From Aphanomyces cochlioides (lineage: Eukaryota; Oomycota; Saprolegniomycetes; Saprolegniales; Verrucalvaceae), in assembly GCA_019828595.1 (NCBI GenBank), contig JAHQRK010000046.1, positions 62,001-126,000 of the forward strand: 64,000 bases of DNA, given 5' to 3'. The notes below the pieces were generated by a model. That model was not told the origin of the DNA, ran no database searches, and worked only from the letters and a program-made list of their open reading frames with translations. A program made the position numbers and the translations under genes. This document shows, piece by piece, positions 1 to 10,447 of this stretch; the first letter of the stretch is position 1; every line of letters begins with the position of its first letter.

Positions 1-955
1 TTGAAGAACTCGACATGCTTGATGATTTTGATAGCCCAAGCACAAAGTTGTAGCGGTCCATGATGATAAAAAGGGCAGTCGCAGCTTGGGAGAAGATAAC
101 AAGTGCCGAAATAGTGTCTAGCTTTGAGAAAGCTATTCTTCCTAGATGAGAGAAAATAGATGACTACAAAGGTTTGTACTTGGTCGCTGTTCAATATCAT
201 TACACTGCGCTGGCGGCGAGTCAAAGTCTTGCTATGTAGAGTCATCGGTGCGCACGCTCATACAACCGCCAAGCTGTCTCTATTGTGTCAGGCAGCATGC
301 TGCTTGATGTACCATCGTATAAAAGATCGTTGGTAAGTCGAGAAGCGTGCTGACGGAAAACCACTTTGAGGTACGTCTTGAGAAAGAGAGAAGTCGAGTT
401 CCTTGGGCATGGCTTGGCGCCTTGTACAATCACACTTGTCGACAAAAGATCTTGACAAAGGCCCAAGGAACGAACGAGAGAGAGTAAATTTTGTCGTTCT
501 TGAACAACTTGCTGCAAACCTTGACCATTTGTGTTGAGCAAAAGCAGACCACTTGAATTCCTATGGCGCAAAGTTAATGGAATAGAAACTCTTGATGTAC
601 TTGAGAAGATATGGTATCGCAATTCCGAAGCTCGTCGCTTCTTGATGGTCTTCAGTGCTTGTTGGAGTGTCGGGATGGCTCTCGAGTGATTCAGGCATGA
701 TATAATTTCGCCCGACGCATAACTTTATTACCTGTATTTATGTATTTTATATTGCTAATGATAATACAAACATTAAGCACACTGTTACCATACTATTTTA
801 TATCCTGCAATATAAAATATCGTATTAATATTTTTGCCAAAAAAGCAACCGATTGGATGTAAATCTTGCCGAACTTCGAAGATAAATGTCCAATCATATT
901 TCTAGAAAGGATTCTACTTCGATATTCTGTGTGCCTTATAATACCTCGTTCCCAG
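1..955 (+). mobile_element. Right-hand part of a pogo-type transposon (copy 1, cut by window start)
   Basis: This stretch is almost identical to 3071-4025, the right part of the complete element at 1864-4025; the only difference I noticed is A at 506 against G at 3576. It holds the last 16 codons of the transposase, stopping with TAG at 51-53, the out-of-ORF tail and the terminal inverted repeat at 929-955. The left part lies outside the window. It is half of a 3070-bp tandem duplication, so copy 1 and copy 2 share the same flanking DNA as well as the same transposon. Confidence 0.85.
242..622 (-). CDS. Unknown 126-aa ORF antisense to the pogo element tail (copy 1)
   Basis: A 126-residue open frame on the strand opposite the transposase, between the transposase stop and the right terminal repeat. 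The frame stays open upstream of the first ATG for about 30 more codons, with a basic run (LKTIKKRRASELRYH). I do not recognise a family. It could be an accessory ORF of the transposon, a captured gene fragment, or chance; an identical copy lies at 3312-3692 only because the region was duplicated. No start context or codon evidence separates these options. Confidence 0.25.
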   Translation of the reverse strand: MRYHIFSSTSRVSIPLTLRHRNSSGLLLLNTNGQGLQQVVQERQNLLSLVRSLGLCQDLLSTSVIVQGAKPCPRNSTSLFLKTYLKVVFRQHASRLTNDLLYDGTSSSMLPDTIETAWRLYERAHR

Positions 956-1863
956 TAACGCAAAATTACTGGAAGTTAATCTGATGAATTGAATTGGTAG
1001 ACGAAAAGCATTGACAGATAAGTTTAACAAGAAAGACAGAAAAGGAAACCTTTGATTACACTCAACACATAGAGGTACTCGGTATGCGTTGCTCGTCGTT
1101 CCCCAAACCGGGCTATTCAAATGTCAAATCGACACTTTGAACACCTGCACTGCAGTCTAATTACATTTTACACACACGAATTGTGATAGTTCTCGCATCT
1201 CTCCACTACCTCATGAGCAGTAGGCAGTAGAGCAATAATCAATTGAATTATCCCACACTCAATATGCAACAATCATTCAAACTTTGACGTTGCAACGTCA
1301 AAACTTGATAGGATAATGAGTTGTGAGGCGAAGGTGTGGAGATCAAATCATCAAATCCGTCATCACTTTTGACTATTGTTTGTGCTTTAATTCATGAATC
1401 GTATGAAATTCATGAAATCTACAGTGTTTTGTGTTTTGTGCTTTAGCCATTTGAATATGCTTCCAGTATAATTAAGCGAGTGGGCGCATAACACGCGAAC
1501 AATCGTGATGTTGTGTTGTAGCTAGTATAGCTTATATCTGTGCTAGACGTTCAACAAAGATTCAGGGCTTCTTTATTTGTCGGTTAGACTTTAATTAAGC
1601 ATGCGAGTGCATGATGCTTGATATCTGCCAATATTCGTTTGTTGAGCAACTGTGATAGAATCTCCATCGCAGTTGCTCAGAATTTTGCACATTTCAGATT
1701 TGTATACTGAAATCAAGTCAAAAACATTTATTGAAAACGGATTTCAGGCAACTGTGATAGATTTCCTATCACACTCCAATACAAATTGATCATGTTTCTA
1801 TCATAGTTGCAGCAGATGTATATAATGACGGCAACTGTGATAGGAATCCTATCACACCATATT
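956..1863. repeat. Foldback-element arm DNA between two transposon copies, with palindromic motifs
   Basis: No gene is visible. The sequence is the same as 4026-4890 and the inverse of 5621-6546. It contains a perfect 20-bp palindrome TTTGACGTTGCAACGTCAAA (about 1283-1302) and several inverted pairs of the motif CAACTGTGATAG: an imperfect palindrome at 1644-1678, GCAACTGTGATAG near 1749, its inverse near 1799-1812, and a palindromic GATAGGAATCCTATC near 1840. These look like clustered subterminal binding motifs of a foldback transposon. Confidence 0.7.
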
Positions 1864-2016
1864 CTGGGAACGAGGTATTATAAGCCACACAAAAACTACG
1901 GTCGCCTTTAGCCAATCAAAAGTAGTTCAACCTTCCCACCATTTTATTGTCTTTTGATTGGCCAGTGATTTCACACGGTCTTTGCTTTTTAAATTTTGAC
2001 ACAAGTGTTGTTTGGG

Positions 2017-3123
2017 ATGGCTCGCCAGGTTTCGAGGGACCGCCGCTTATGCCACTCAATCCATGAGAAGATGCAGGCTCTCGAAATGCTACAACAACTT
2101 GGTGTGCGCGAAGTTGCGAGACGTATGCAAACGTCGCCAAGCAACATTCGAAACTGGAAGAAACAAAGCGAAGTACTCCGTGCTTTCGCTGGAAACCAAC
2201 AGCGATATCGAGTGGATGGCGCTGGAAGACCCACGATTATTCCAAACCCCGACAAATTGGTGGCGTTTATGACTGCGATGAGAGCTAGAGAGAAAGCACT
2301 CAGCAGCGTTCATATCATCATGTTTTTGAAAAAACATGAACGTCAATGGCTGAACGACTACGTTGCATCGAAACCTCCAGGGTCTGCATATCCGTCGCTC
2401 CATCACTTGTTACAGCAGTTCTGTGCCAGGTCGGGGTTCACTCGTCAAAAGCCATGCAAATCAAAATTACGACAAGAGGATTTGGAAGCGAAACGAATCG
2501 AATTTGGAAAGTATTTCCATAAAGAGTATCATGCTTACCCCAAATCATGTGTGTATAACGTAGACGAAACTGGTTTCTACTTTAACATGCCACCAAATAT
2601 GATATGGTCTGTTCGTGGTGGCGATTCGTACGTGTCCGATGGCAAAAAGCATTCCTACAGAATGACCGCTGTTTTAACTGTCCGTGCTGATGGCGTCAAG
2701 TTGCCGATCCTCTTTATTATGCGTGGTCAACCGGGTGGTCTTATCGAACGCACTGAGTTCCCTACGTTTCCAAGTGAACATTTCTATGCTTGTCAAGAAA
2801 ACGCGTGGATGGACGCAGTCGTATGGCGTCAATACCTTCACTTTGTCTTTGGACCCCAAGTCGAAGAACCGTCTGTCCTTCTTCTTGATAATTTCGACTC
2901 ACACGTTTCTGACGAAGCCTACAGGATTGTGAATGAGGATCTTGGCTCAATTCTTTGCCCAATACCTCCTAATACGACAGCGGCTTGTCAACCATTGGAC
3001 GTTTCTATAATGGCACCATTTAAACGGCATTTGCGAGATCTGTACCTCTTGGAAGACCATGTTGACGACGTTGAAGAACTCGACATGCTTGATGATTTTG
3101 ATAGCCCAAGCACAAAGTTGTAG
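2017..3123 (+). CDS. Pogo-type DDE transposase with premature stop
   Basis: This transposase would bind the element's inverted repeats and catalyse cut-and-paste transposition at TA in the nucleus. The first ATG is at 2017 (MARQVSRDRR), giving 368 residues. An N-terminal helix-turn-helix (roughly residues 15-55, EVARRMQTSPSNIRNWKK) precedes the DDE_1 catalytic fold: D in CVYNVDETGFYF, D in SVLLLDNFDSHVS and D in CQPLDVSIMAPFK, the last two 37 residues apart, as in pogo/Tigger. After the TAG at 3121-3123 the frame stays open to TGA at 3217-3219 and still encodes a conserved-looking tail (RAVAAWEKI...SSFEKAILPR) that matches the C-terminus of the transposase at 7993-9213. The stop is therefore a nonsense mutation or a readthrough site. 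Confidence 0.88.
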   Translation: MARQVSRDRRLCHSIHEKMQALEMLQQLGVREVARRMQTSPSNIRNWKKQSEVLRAFAGNQQRYRVDGAGRPTIIPNPDKLVAFMTAMRAREKALSSVHIIMFLKKHERQWLNDYVASKPPGSAYPSLHHLLQQFCARSGFTRQKPCKSKLRQEDLEAKRIEFGKYFHKEYHAYPKSCVYNVDETGFYFNMPPNMIWSVRGGDSYVSDGKKHSYRMTAVLTVRADGVKLPILFIMRGQPGGLIERTEFPTFPSEHFYACQENAWMDAVVWRQYLHFVFGPQVEEPSVLLLDNFDSHVSDEAYRIVNEDLGSILCPIPPNTTAACQPLDVSIMAPFKRHLRDLYLLEDHVDDVEELDMLDDFDSPSTKL

Positions 3124-3311
3124 CGGTCCATGATGATAAAAAGGGCAGTCGCAGCTTGGGAGAAGATAACAAGTGCCGAAATAGTGTCTAGCTTTGAGAA
3201 AGCTATTCTTCCTAGATGAGAGAAAATAGATGACTACAAAGGTTTGTACTTGGTCGCTGTTCAATATCATTACACTGCGCTGGCGGCGAGTCAAAGTCTT
3301 GCTATGTAGAG

Positions 3312-3692
3312 TCATCGGTGCGCACGCTCATACAACCGCCAAGCTGTCTCTATTGTGTCAGGCAGCATGCTGCTTGATGTACCATCGTATAAAAGATCGT
3401 TGGTAAGTCGAGAAGCGTGCTGACGGAAAACCACTTTGAGGTACGTCTTGAGAAAGAGAGAAGTCGAGTTCCTTGGGCATGGCTTGGCGCCTTGTACAAT
3501 CACACTTGTCGACAAAAGATCTTGACAAAGGCCCAAGGAACGAACGAGAGAGAGTAAATTTTGTCGTTCTTGAACGACTTGCTGCAAACCTTGACCATTT
3601 GTGTTGAGCAAAAGCAGACCACTTGAATTCCTATGGCGCAAAGTTAATGGAATAGAAACTCTTGATGTACTTGAGAAGATATGGTATCGCAA
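3312..3692 (-). CDS. Unknown 126-aa ORF antisense to the pogo element tail (copy 2)
   Basis: Same ORF as at 242-622, in the second copy of the tandem repeat, with at most one base change. It runs against the transposase in the untranslated tail of the transposon. No recognised domain; the basic region ahead of its first ATG and the long open frame are the only hints of coding potential. Confidence 0.25.
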   Translation of the reverse strand: MRYHIFSSTSRVSIPLTLRHRNSSGLLLLNTNGQGLQQVVQERQNLLSLVRSLGLCQDLLSTSVIVQGAKPCPRNSTSLFLKTYLKVVFRQHASRLTNDLLYDGTSSSMLPDTIETAWRLYERAHR

Positions 3693-4025
3693 TTCCGAAG
3701 CTCGTCGCTTCTTGATGGTCTTCAGTGCTTGTTGGAGTGTCGGGATGGCTCTCGAGTGATTCAGGCATGATATAATTTCGCCCGACGCATAACTTTATTA
3801 CCTGTATTTATGTATTTTATATTGCTAATGATAATACAAACATTAAGCACACTGTTACCATACTATTTTATATCCTGCAATATAAAATATCGTATTAATA
3901 TTTTTGCCAAAAAAGCAACCGATTGGATGTAAATCTTGCCGAACTTCGAAGATAAATGTCCAATCATATTTCTAGAAAGGATTCTACTTCGATATTCTGT
4001 GTGCCTTATAATACCTCGTTCCCAG

Positions 4026-6546
4026 TAACGCAAAATTACTGGAAGTTAATCTGATGAATTGAATTGGTAGACGAAAAGCATTGACAGATAAGTTTAACAA
4101 GAAAGACAGAAAAGGAAACCTTTGATTACACTCAACACATAGAGGTACTCGGTATGCGTTGCTCGTCGTTCCCCAAACCGGGCTATTCAAATGTCAAATC
4201 GACACTTTGAACACCTGCACTGCAGTCTAATTACATTTTACACACACGAATTGTGATAGTTCTCGCATCTCTCCACTACCTCATGAGCAGTAGGCAGTAG
4301 AGCAATAATCAATTGAATTATCCCACACTCAATATGCAACAATCATTCAAACTTTGACGTTGCAACGTCAAAACTTGATAGGATAATGAGTTGTGAGGCG
4401 AAGGTGTGGAGATCAAATCATCAAATCCGTCATCACTTTTGACTATTGTTTGTGCTTTAATTCATGAATCGTATGAAATTCATGAAATCTACAGTGTTTT
4501 GTGTTTTGTGCTTTAGCCATTTGAATATGCTTCCAGTATAATTAAGCGAGTGGGCGCATAACACGCGAACAATCGTGATGTTGTGTTGTAGCTAGTATAG
4601 CTTATATCTGTGCTAGACGTTCAACAAAGATTCAGGGCTTCTTTATTTGTCGGTTAGACTTTAATTAAGCATGCGAGTGCATGATGCTTGATATCTGCCA
4701 ATATTCGTTTGTTGAGCAACTGTGATAGAATCTCCATCGCAGTTGCTCAGAATTTTGCACATTTCAGATTTGTATACTGAAATCAAGTCAAAAACATTTA
4801 TTGAAAACGGATTTCAGGCAACTGTGATAGATTTCCTATCACACTCCAATACAAATTGATCATGTTTCTATCATAGTTGCAGCAGATGTATCGATTTTTC
4901 AAAAATCGATCAGCCAATCAGAATCGAGTATTTACCAAATTCACGCAAAACACACCTACACACACGCGAAATTTATTTGGCCAATTTACTGTACTTTTCA
5001 TTTATACTTGACTTCACATTGTCAGTATGATGGAATCGATTTGGAAATGAAGTCAATTTTGGTAGAAAAATACAAATTTGGGTGAAAAAGACAATACTTT
5101 TTTTAATTTTGGCGAATTTTCCGTTTTGTTGAATCCCTTTGGCCAACTCTGTAGAATATTGTCTGATTGACTCAAAATTTCCAAACCTTGCTGAAATCGA
5201 TCAAACTTTGAATCAATCACCAAATCGAACCAGCCAATCAGCGCCCAGACCAACCCACACACACTAATTCATGTACCTCCCGATTATACTTGAATTCACT
5301 ATTGCCAGATTGACTACACGAATTTCGTCGATTTTGATCAAAACTGTAAATTTGGACGAAAAAGACAATACTAGGGCCAAAAAATATGCAATGTGACAAT
5401 CATTTCGGACCAGAGTAGTATTGTCTTTTCCACCCAAATTTGTATTTTTTTTACCAAAATCGAATTCTATTCCAAATCGATTCGATCATACTGAAGTCAA
5501 GTATAAATGGAAAGCATGGCAAACGCCCCAAATTAATTACACGTGTGTCTGGGTGTGTTTTGCGTGAATTTGGTAAATACTCGATTCTGATTGGCTAATC
5601 GATTTTTGAAAAATCGATACATCTGCTGCAACTATGATAGAAACATGATCAATTTGTATTGGAGTGTGATAGGAAATCTATCACAGTTGCCTGAAATCCG
5701 TTTTCAATAAATGTTTTTGACTTGATTTCAGTATACAAATCTGAAATGTGCAAAATTCTGAGCAACTGCGATGGAGATTCTATCACAGTTGCTCAACAAA
5801 CGAATATTGGCAGATATCAAGCATCATGCACTCGCATGCTTAATTAAAGTCTAACCGACAAATAAAGAAGCCCTGAATCTTTGTTGAACGTCTAGCACAG
5901 ATATAAGCTATACTAGCTACAACACAACATCACGATTGTTCGCGTGTTATGCGCCCACTCGCTTAATTATACTGGAAGCATATTCAAATGGCTAAAGCAC
6001 AAAACACAAAACACTGTAGATTTCATGAATTTCATACGATTCATGAATTAAAGCACAAACAATAGTCAAAAGTGATGACGGATTTGATGATTTGATCTCC
6101 ACACCTTCGCCTCACAACTCATTATCCTATCAAGTTTTGACGTTGCAACGTCAAAGTTTGAATGATTGTTGCATATTGAGTGTGGGATAATTCAATTGAT
6201 TATTGCTCTACTGCCTACTGCTCATGAGGTAGTGGAGAGATGCGAGAACTATCACAATTCGTGTGTGTAAAATGTAATTAGACTGCAGTGCAGGTGTTCA
6301 AAGTGTCGATTTGACATTTGAATAGCCCGGTTTGGGGAACGACGAGCAACGCATACCGAGTACCTCTATGTGTTGAGTGTAATCAAAGGTTTCCTTTTCT
6401 GTCTTTCTTGTTAAACTTATCTGTCAATGCTCCACGAGGTTCATGGTCTGTTTTCGTCTACCAATTCAATTCATCAGATTAACTTCCAATCATATTGCGT
6501 TATATGGCGTGATAGGATTCCTATCATAGTTGCCGTCATTATATAC
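4026..6546. mobile_element. Foldback element: two long inverted arms with a short spacer
   Basis: The arm at 4026-4890 returns inverted at about 5618-6500 with very high identity, including the 20-bp palindrome TTTGACGTTGCAACGTCAAA. The inverted match continues inward, more diverged, to about 5095 on the left and 5400 on the right, leaving roughly 300 bp of spacer. The right arm carries a 20-nt insertion near 6430-6449 and extends outward to TTATATACA (about 6547), the inverse of the unit start at 1818-1827. No transposase is encoded in the spacer, so it is non-autonomous. The left arm is interrupted by the pogo element. Confidence 0.82.
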
Positions 6547-7636
6547 ATTTCAGACCCATCGACAATATGTCAAAATTTTAAAAATATTTTGTCCATATTT
6601 TTATCAAGACTTTCCCGATTGTCGGTGTAAGAAACTATTTGAATCCTCGGTTTCAAATAGTTTGAATATAGTTTTTTTGCTCGGAAAGTTCAAAAAAACT
6701 TAAAAAAACTTCATCTTTGGCTTCAAAAAAACTACTCAAGATACCAAAACTTCAAGTTTTTTTGGTTTGTCCTCTATGAAGTACTCCTGAATACGTTGTC
6801 GTGAAGGAGCAAGCGTTGAATCGCTTGGGAAGTGTAGTTTTTTTTAAAGCATTTTGCAAGTTTTTTGGGAAAGTCCAAAAACTTCAACGAAACCTGTACA
6901 AAAAACTTTGAAGAAAATTTGAAAAAACTTTTTTTATTATGGAGAATTTTAATAAAATTTCAGGACCTTGTTTTTAAGATTCGTGATTTCCCGCACCTCT
7001 AAGGTGAATTCACGACAAACAAGGTAGTCGAAATCGTTGCAATGACTGCATGTACGATTTAAGGACCACTTGGTTTCCTCGAAGCTCTTCTCCCTTCTAA
7101 ACCATTTAGGACCTCTGGATCACTGTTAGCCGTTCCCTCTACGTCTTGGACTACTCAACCAATAGAACTAGGCTTTATATGAAGCCGTCGCTAAATGTGA
7201 TGTTTTGTCGTCGATGAATGGCTTTAAATGTAGCTGTTGAGTTGAATAAATAGAGGTGTTAAAGGCATGAGACTCATATTAAATCTTGCATTCTCTTTGC
7301 AACGTCATAGGCATCATCAATGGTTATCGAGAAAGAATCTTGCGAGGATTCCAGTTTATATCGTGTCCCGCTGGGGTGCCTCCGTTAACAGGCCTTCGTC
7401 CAGGTTGAGAGACAATACGATTCCAAAATATCCTAGATATTATTGCGAGTGCTTTCTATTTTGCCCGGGATTTTTAGAGGCTATTAGCTTAGAAAAAGAT
7501 TTCCACTTCAATTGATTGTTACTCTGCTGTAGTTTTTGGTATCTGTGTCCAGCAATACTGACTGCATGGTAACCAAAGACATCTAAACTTGCTCCCAAGA
7601 GTGTTTCTCGTTGCTTGTCCATCAAAAGACGATCTA
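6547..7636. other. Intergenic stretch with A-rich low complexity; no gene recognised
   Basis: From about 6640 to 6960 the sequence is rich in A and T runs with repeated ACTT/AAGTTTTTT blocks, on both sides of a few ordinary segments. Short open frames between 7267 and 7664 show no recognisable protein. The last part (7550-7636) belongs to the target sequence into which the second pogo-type element inserted. Confidence 0.5.
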
Positions 7637-9374
7637 CAGTGCTGGACGGGAAAATTCGCCACATTCAACGTTTAGCTACACTTGAAATTTGTATACTGAG
7701 TGGTAGCGCTTCGGAATGAAAATATAAAAAAGCAGACACAAACAATTTTGGTGGGTGCATCACAATGCAATATGACTGGTTATAATAGAATATTGATTTG
7801 GCCAATTAATGTTTGTCCTTTGTAACGATACACCCGTCGTGTCACAAATTCGGACGAATGAGACATGGCGTTGATTGACATCAGAATCGTAATCAGGAGG
7901 GGGGTTTACCCCGAGAACCCTCCTACCGACTTCAACACGCGCACAGCATCCATTGCGAGTGTTTTTGCCATATTACATGATACTTAAATCGACTAAACTT
8001 CAAGCACCGATGGAATCGACTTTTCAAATGCAGATTTGACCGATTCACTTGAAATTTTCTCCCACACACGAATTGTGCGATGGATTGTCGCTGCTCGCTT
8101 TTCTTGCGCTGTAAGGGTATCGCCACCCTCTTGATCATAATCTTCACGAAGCCATTCTGTCTTCAGCATAGCTTTCAAAGGACCCATGATACCAACATCC
8201 AAGGGTTGGCAACGACTTGTAGAGTTAGGTGGGAGCGGCTCAATCACACTGAAATTTGCCTCCGCGGCCATATCATGCGACTGCTCGGAGACGTGGCACT
8301 CCAAGTTATCGACAAGAAGGACAGAGGAGTCATCAACACCAGTCGCCAGCACTTGGCGCATGTAGAGGCACCAGACACGATCATCCATCCAGGCGTTCTC
8401 CAGCACCGCATAGACATGCGGCTCCGGATACGCCTGCAACTCCCTTGACTCAATGACTCCACCAGGCTGACCTTTGACGATGAAGAGGAGCGGAAGCTTG
8501 CCGCCTACAATCAAGGTGAGTTGATGATTCGACATGACAGCGCACCATCAGCTCGAATGGTTATCACGACAGTGATCCTTTCAGAGTGTTTTGACGTTTT
8601 GTTCACTTTCGACGACTTGCCGACTTCAGCGTACGTTTTCCCTGGAGGCATATCAAAGTACACTCCGGTCTCATCGGCGTTGAGTATACGGGACGGCGGA
8701 TACTGTGAGTATTTTGACCAAAATTGAGAAGCATAACCGAGCCACACTTCGTCTAGGACACTTTGCAGCACTCGGCTTGGACACGAGACTCGTTGCAAAA
8801 GCGTCGGAGCATTCGGCCAAGAGAGTCGTATGCTGTTGCTTCGCTCTTTTTCGCTTGGATGTACTGGTCAAGCCAAGGTTTTTGGTTGCGTTTAATCCAA
8901 TTCATCATGTGATAGACACGCAGGTAGCGCTCCTCTTCGCGCCGCGCCCTCAGGAAGGCGAGAAGATCGTCCTGAAACGGTATTAGAGTTTTCTTGCCTT
9001 GTCCACCCAGGGTCGCGCGTCGCCCGTCGAGTCTCGATTGGATGATCTTGCTCTCTTTGGCCCTCCATGTACGCCATGTTGATCGAGGGATTCCCTTGAC
9101 TTGACAAAACTTGAGATTGCTGGCGTAGGGAGTATTTCATGAAACTCCAAGAGAAGAGTCTTGCGTTCACGGTTGCTGTATCGGCGGTATTGGCTTCTTG
9201 TGGTGTCGGTCATTTGAAATCGGCGCTTGATTTCAATTTGAATCCCGCCAATCACAGGTCGGATAATTTGAATCAAATTTTATCAATTAATATCCAATCA
9301 AAATCGATATTTTACTTCGGACAATTTGTAAAATTAATTAAATTCAAGAGTGCGAATTTTCCCGTCCAGCACTG
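7637..9374 (-). mobile_element. Second pogo-type transposon with TA target duplication
   Basis: A 1738-bp element whose ends are perfect 23-bp inverted repeats beginning CAGTGCTGGACGGGAAAATT (7637-7659 and 9352-9374). TA dinucleotides at 7635-7636 and 9375-9376 are the target-site duplication expected of Tc1/mariner-pogo elements. It contains one reverse-strand transposase, now broken by frameshifts. The inverted repeats differ from those of the element at 1864-4025, so it is a separate lineage. Confidence 0.93.
7993..9213 (-). pseudogene. Pogo-type DDE transposase, frameshifted
   Basis: The reading starts at ATG 9213-9211 (MTDTTRSQYRRYSNRERK) and runs leftward through a helix-turn-helix region, an early frameshift near 9100, further breaks around 8800-8900 and near 8530, and ends at 7993. 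All catalytic-site blocks can still be read: NADETGVYFDMP, SVLLVDNLECHVSE and CQPLDVGIMGPLK, then a tail (RVWEKISSESVKSAFEKS) that is missing from the 2017-3123 protein by its premature stop. The two transposases are clearly related. It cannot make a full protein unless sequence errors explain the breaks. Confidence 0.88.
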
Positions 9375-9376
9375 TA

Positions 9377-9722
9377 GCGGTTGAAGCGTTTGAATTCTTC
9401 CGCGATGTTCGGAAGAAAATGGCAGAATATCATCTTTTGAAGAACGTTAAAGTCAATTCAACAGTTTGAATTGATGTCAACTTAGTTTGGTTTGGACGAC
9501 GTTACTCCAAATTGGTGGTCGATCATTTTGCCACTCTTGCCTTATTTGGCATCACTGGAGGCATATATTGCGAGCGGAATTTGACCGATTTCTTGGGAGA
9601 GTGTACGCAGCGCTTGATAAAAAAAGATTGTGATTGTCAGAAGATTGATATTGTCGCCGGCAATCATTGATTGTGGCGGGGACACAATCTTTCCCCGAGA
9701 TTGAACATATTGTTCCAATATC
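9377..9722. other. Target DNA of pogo element 2; no gene recognised
   Basis: The DNA flanking the element (TCCATCAAAAGACGATC before it and GCGGTTGAAGCGTTTGAA after it) resembles an uninterrupted segment near 18590-18640. The rest has repeated ATTGTGATTG/AGATTGATATTG-like blocks and no convincing frame. Confidence 0.4.
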
Positions 9723-10379
9723 TTGGACTTCAATAGATTGACGACCATGCACAATATAAGTGCAAGGAATGCTTCTTCCGACCGTTTTGTATGCTCCTTG
9801 CGTCTTGCAAGCCAATCATCACGCGTGCTTTCTAATTTCCCTCAATCAGAGTGGGCAGATCAAACCAAACCACACATTCGCGACATGTTTGATTTCGCCA
9901 TGGACGACTCTTTGAAGAACTACATCGGCCCGAATGCGAAGATCGTCGCAGATCCAGCTTTTGAAAGTGCTTTGGTCAAACTAGAGACGGGCGCAACATT
10001 GAATTCTGTTGAAAACGAAGCTGCTCGTCGTTTTGAGTCGAAATTTGCAAATGATTGAGACTGGGTCTGATGTTGTTTTGAATGGCAGGAAGCGTGCTGC
10101 AATAGACCTTGACAACGAAGTCAAGAAGCGTGCTCGCAGTCGCGTCAATACTACACAGCCGTATGAAAACGTGAGTTGGATCCCTCCAACCTCGGTTGTT
10201 GTCGAGCGATTCTTCTCTGGCGTGAAGTGCATGATCGGCTACGTCCGGAAGAGTATGGACAACACCACGCTGGAGGTGATCGTATACTTAAGTTGAACTG
10301 GAACCTCGTGAGCCTGGGCAACGTCTCACAAGCCATCAAGTTGTCCAAAGCTACCGAAAAGGATAGTTCGACTGCTTAG
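9723..10379 (+). pseudogene. hAT transposase remnant (C-terminal dimerisation region)
   Basis: Two overlapping frames, shifted near 10010-10060 and again near 10285, together read the end of a hAT-family transposase. The clearest part is WIPPTSVVVERFFSG followed by a K..IGYVRKSMDNTTLEV stretch, which fits the hAT C-terminal pattern P.TS..VER.FS of the dimerisation domain. The upstream part (FAMDDSLKNYIGPNAKIVAD...) is weaker. No inverted ends could be assigned. It is a dead fragment. Confidence 0.7.
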
Positions 10380-10447
10380 ACGTCGCAAAGCTCTTTCAAG
10401 ACAACAATAGATTGAATATTGTCAACGATTGATTGTCCGAAGATTGT

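Larger units (their letters stand above)
1864..4025 (+). mobile_element. Pogo-type DNA transposon, complete copy
   Basis: The element is bounded by 27-bp terminal inverted repeats at 1864-1890 and 3999-4025 with one mismatch, starting CTGGGAACGAGGTATTATAA. It encodes one helix-turn-helix plus DDE transposase on the + strand. It interrupts a foldback arm; the same arm in inverse orientation near 6498-6507 has the uninterrupted site (GCGTTATATGGCG), which fixes both borders and shows insertion at a TA-rich target. TA follows the right end at 4026-4027; at the left end the equivalent dinucleotide reads TT, perhaps mutated. Confidence 0.9.
1..4890. repeat. 3070-bp tandem direct repeat (1-1821 and 3071-4891)
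   Basis: Positions 1-1821 repeat at 3071-4891 with a fixed offset of 3070 bp and one substitution seen. The unit equals one pogo transposon (2162 bp) plus 908 bp of foldback-element arm. The copies part ways after GCAGATGTAT, where the first continues into a new arm start (TATAATGACGG) and the second into the foldback spacer (TCGATTTTTC). Such low divergence means a very recent duplication or an assembly artefact. Confidence 0.93.

Noticed and set aside
914..1120. Reverse ORF of 68 codons, repeated at 3984-4190
   Set aside because: It spans the transposon's terminal repeat and foldback arm; repeated only because the DNA is duplicated.
1640..1860. CRISPR-like array from repeated CAACTGTGATAG words
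   Set aside because: Spacing and orientation vary and the words form inverted pairs inside a foldback arm; no cas genes and a eukaryotic context.
7267..7664. Small ORFs left of the second pogo element
   Set aside because: No recognisable protein; the reverse one runs across the element border.
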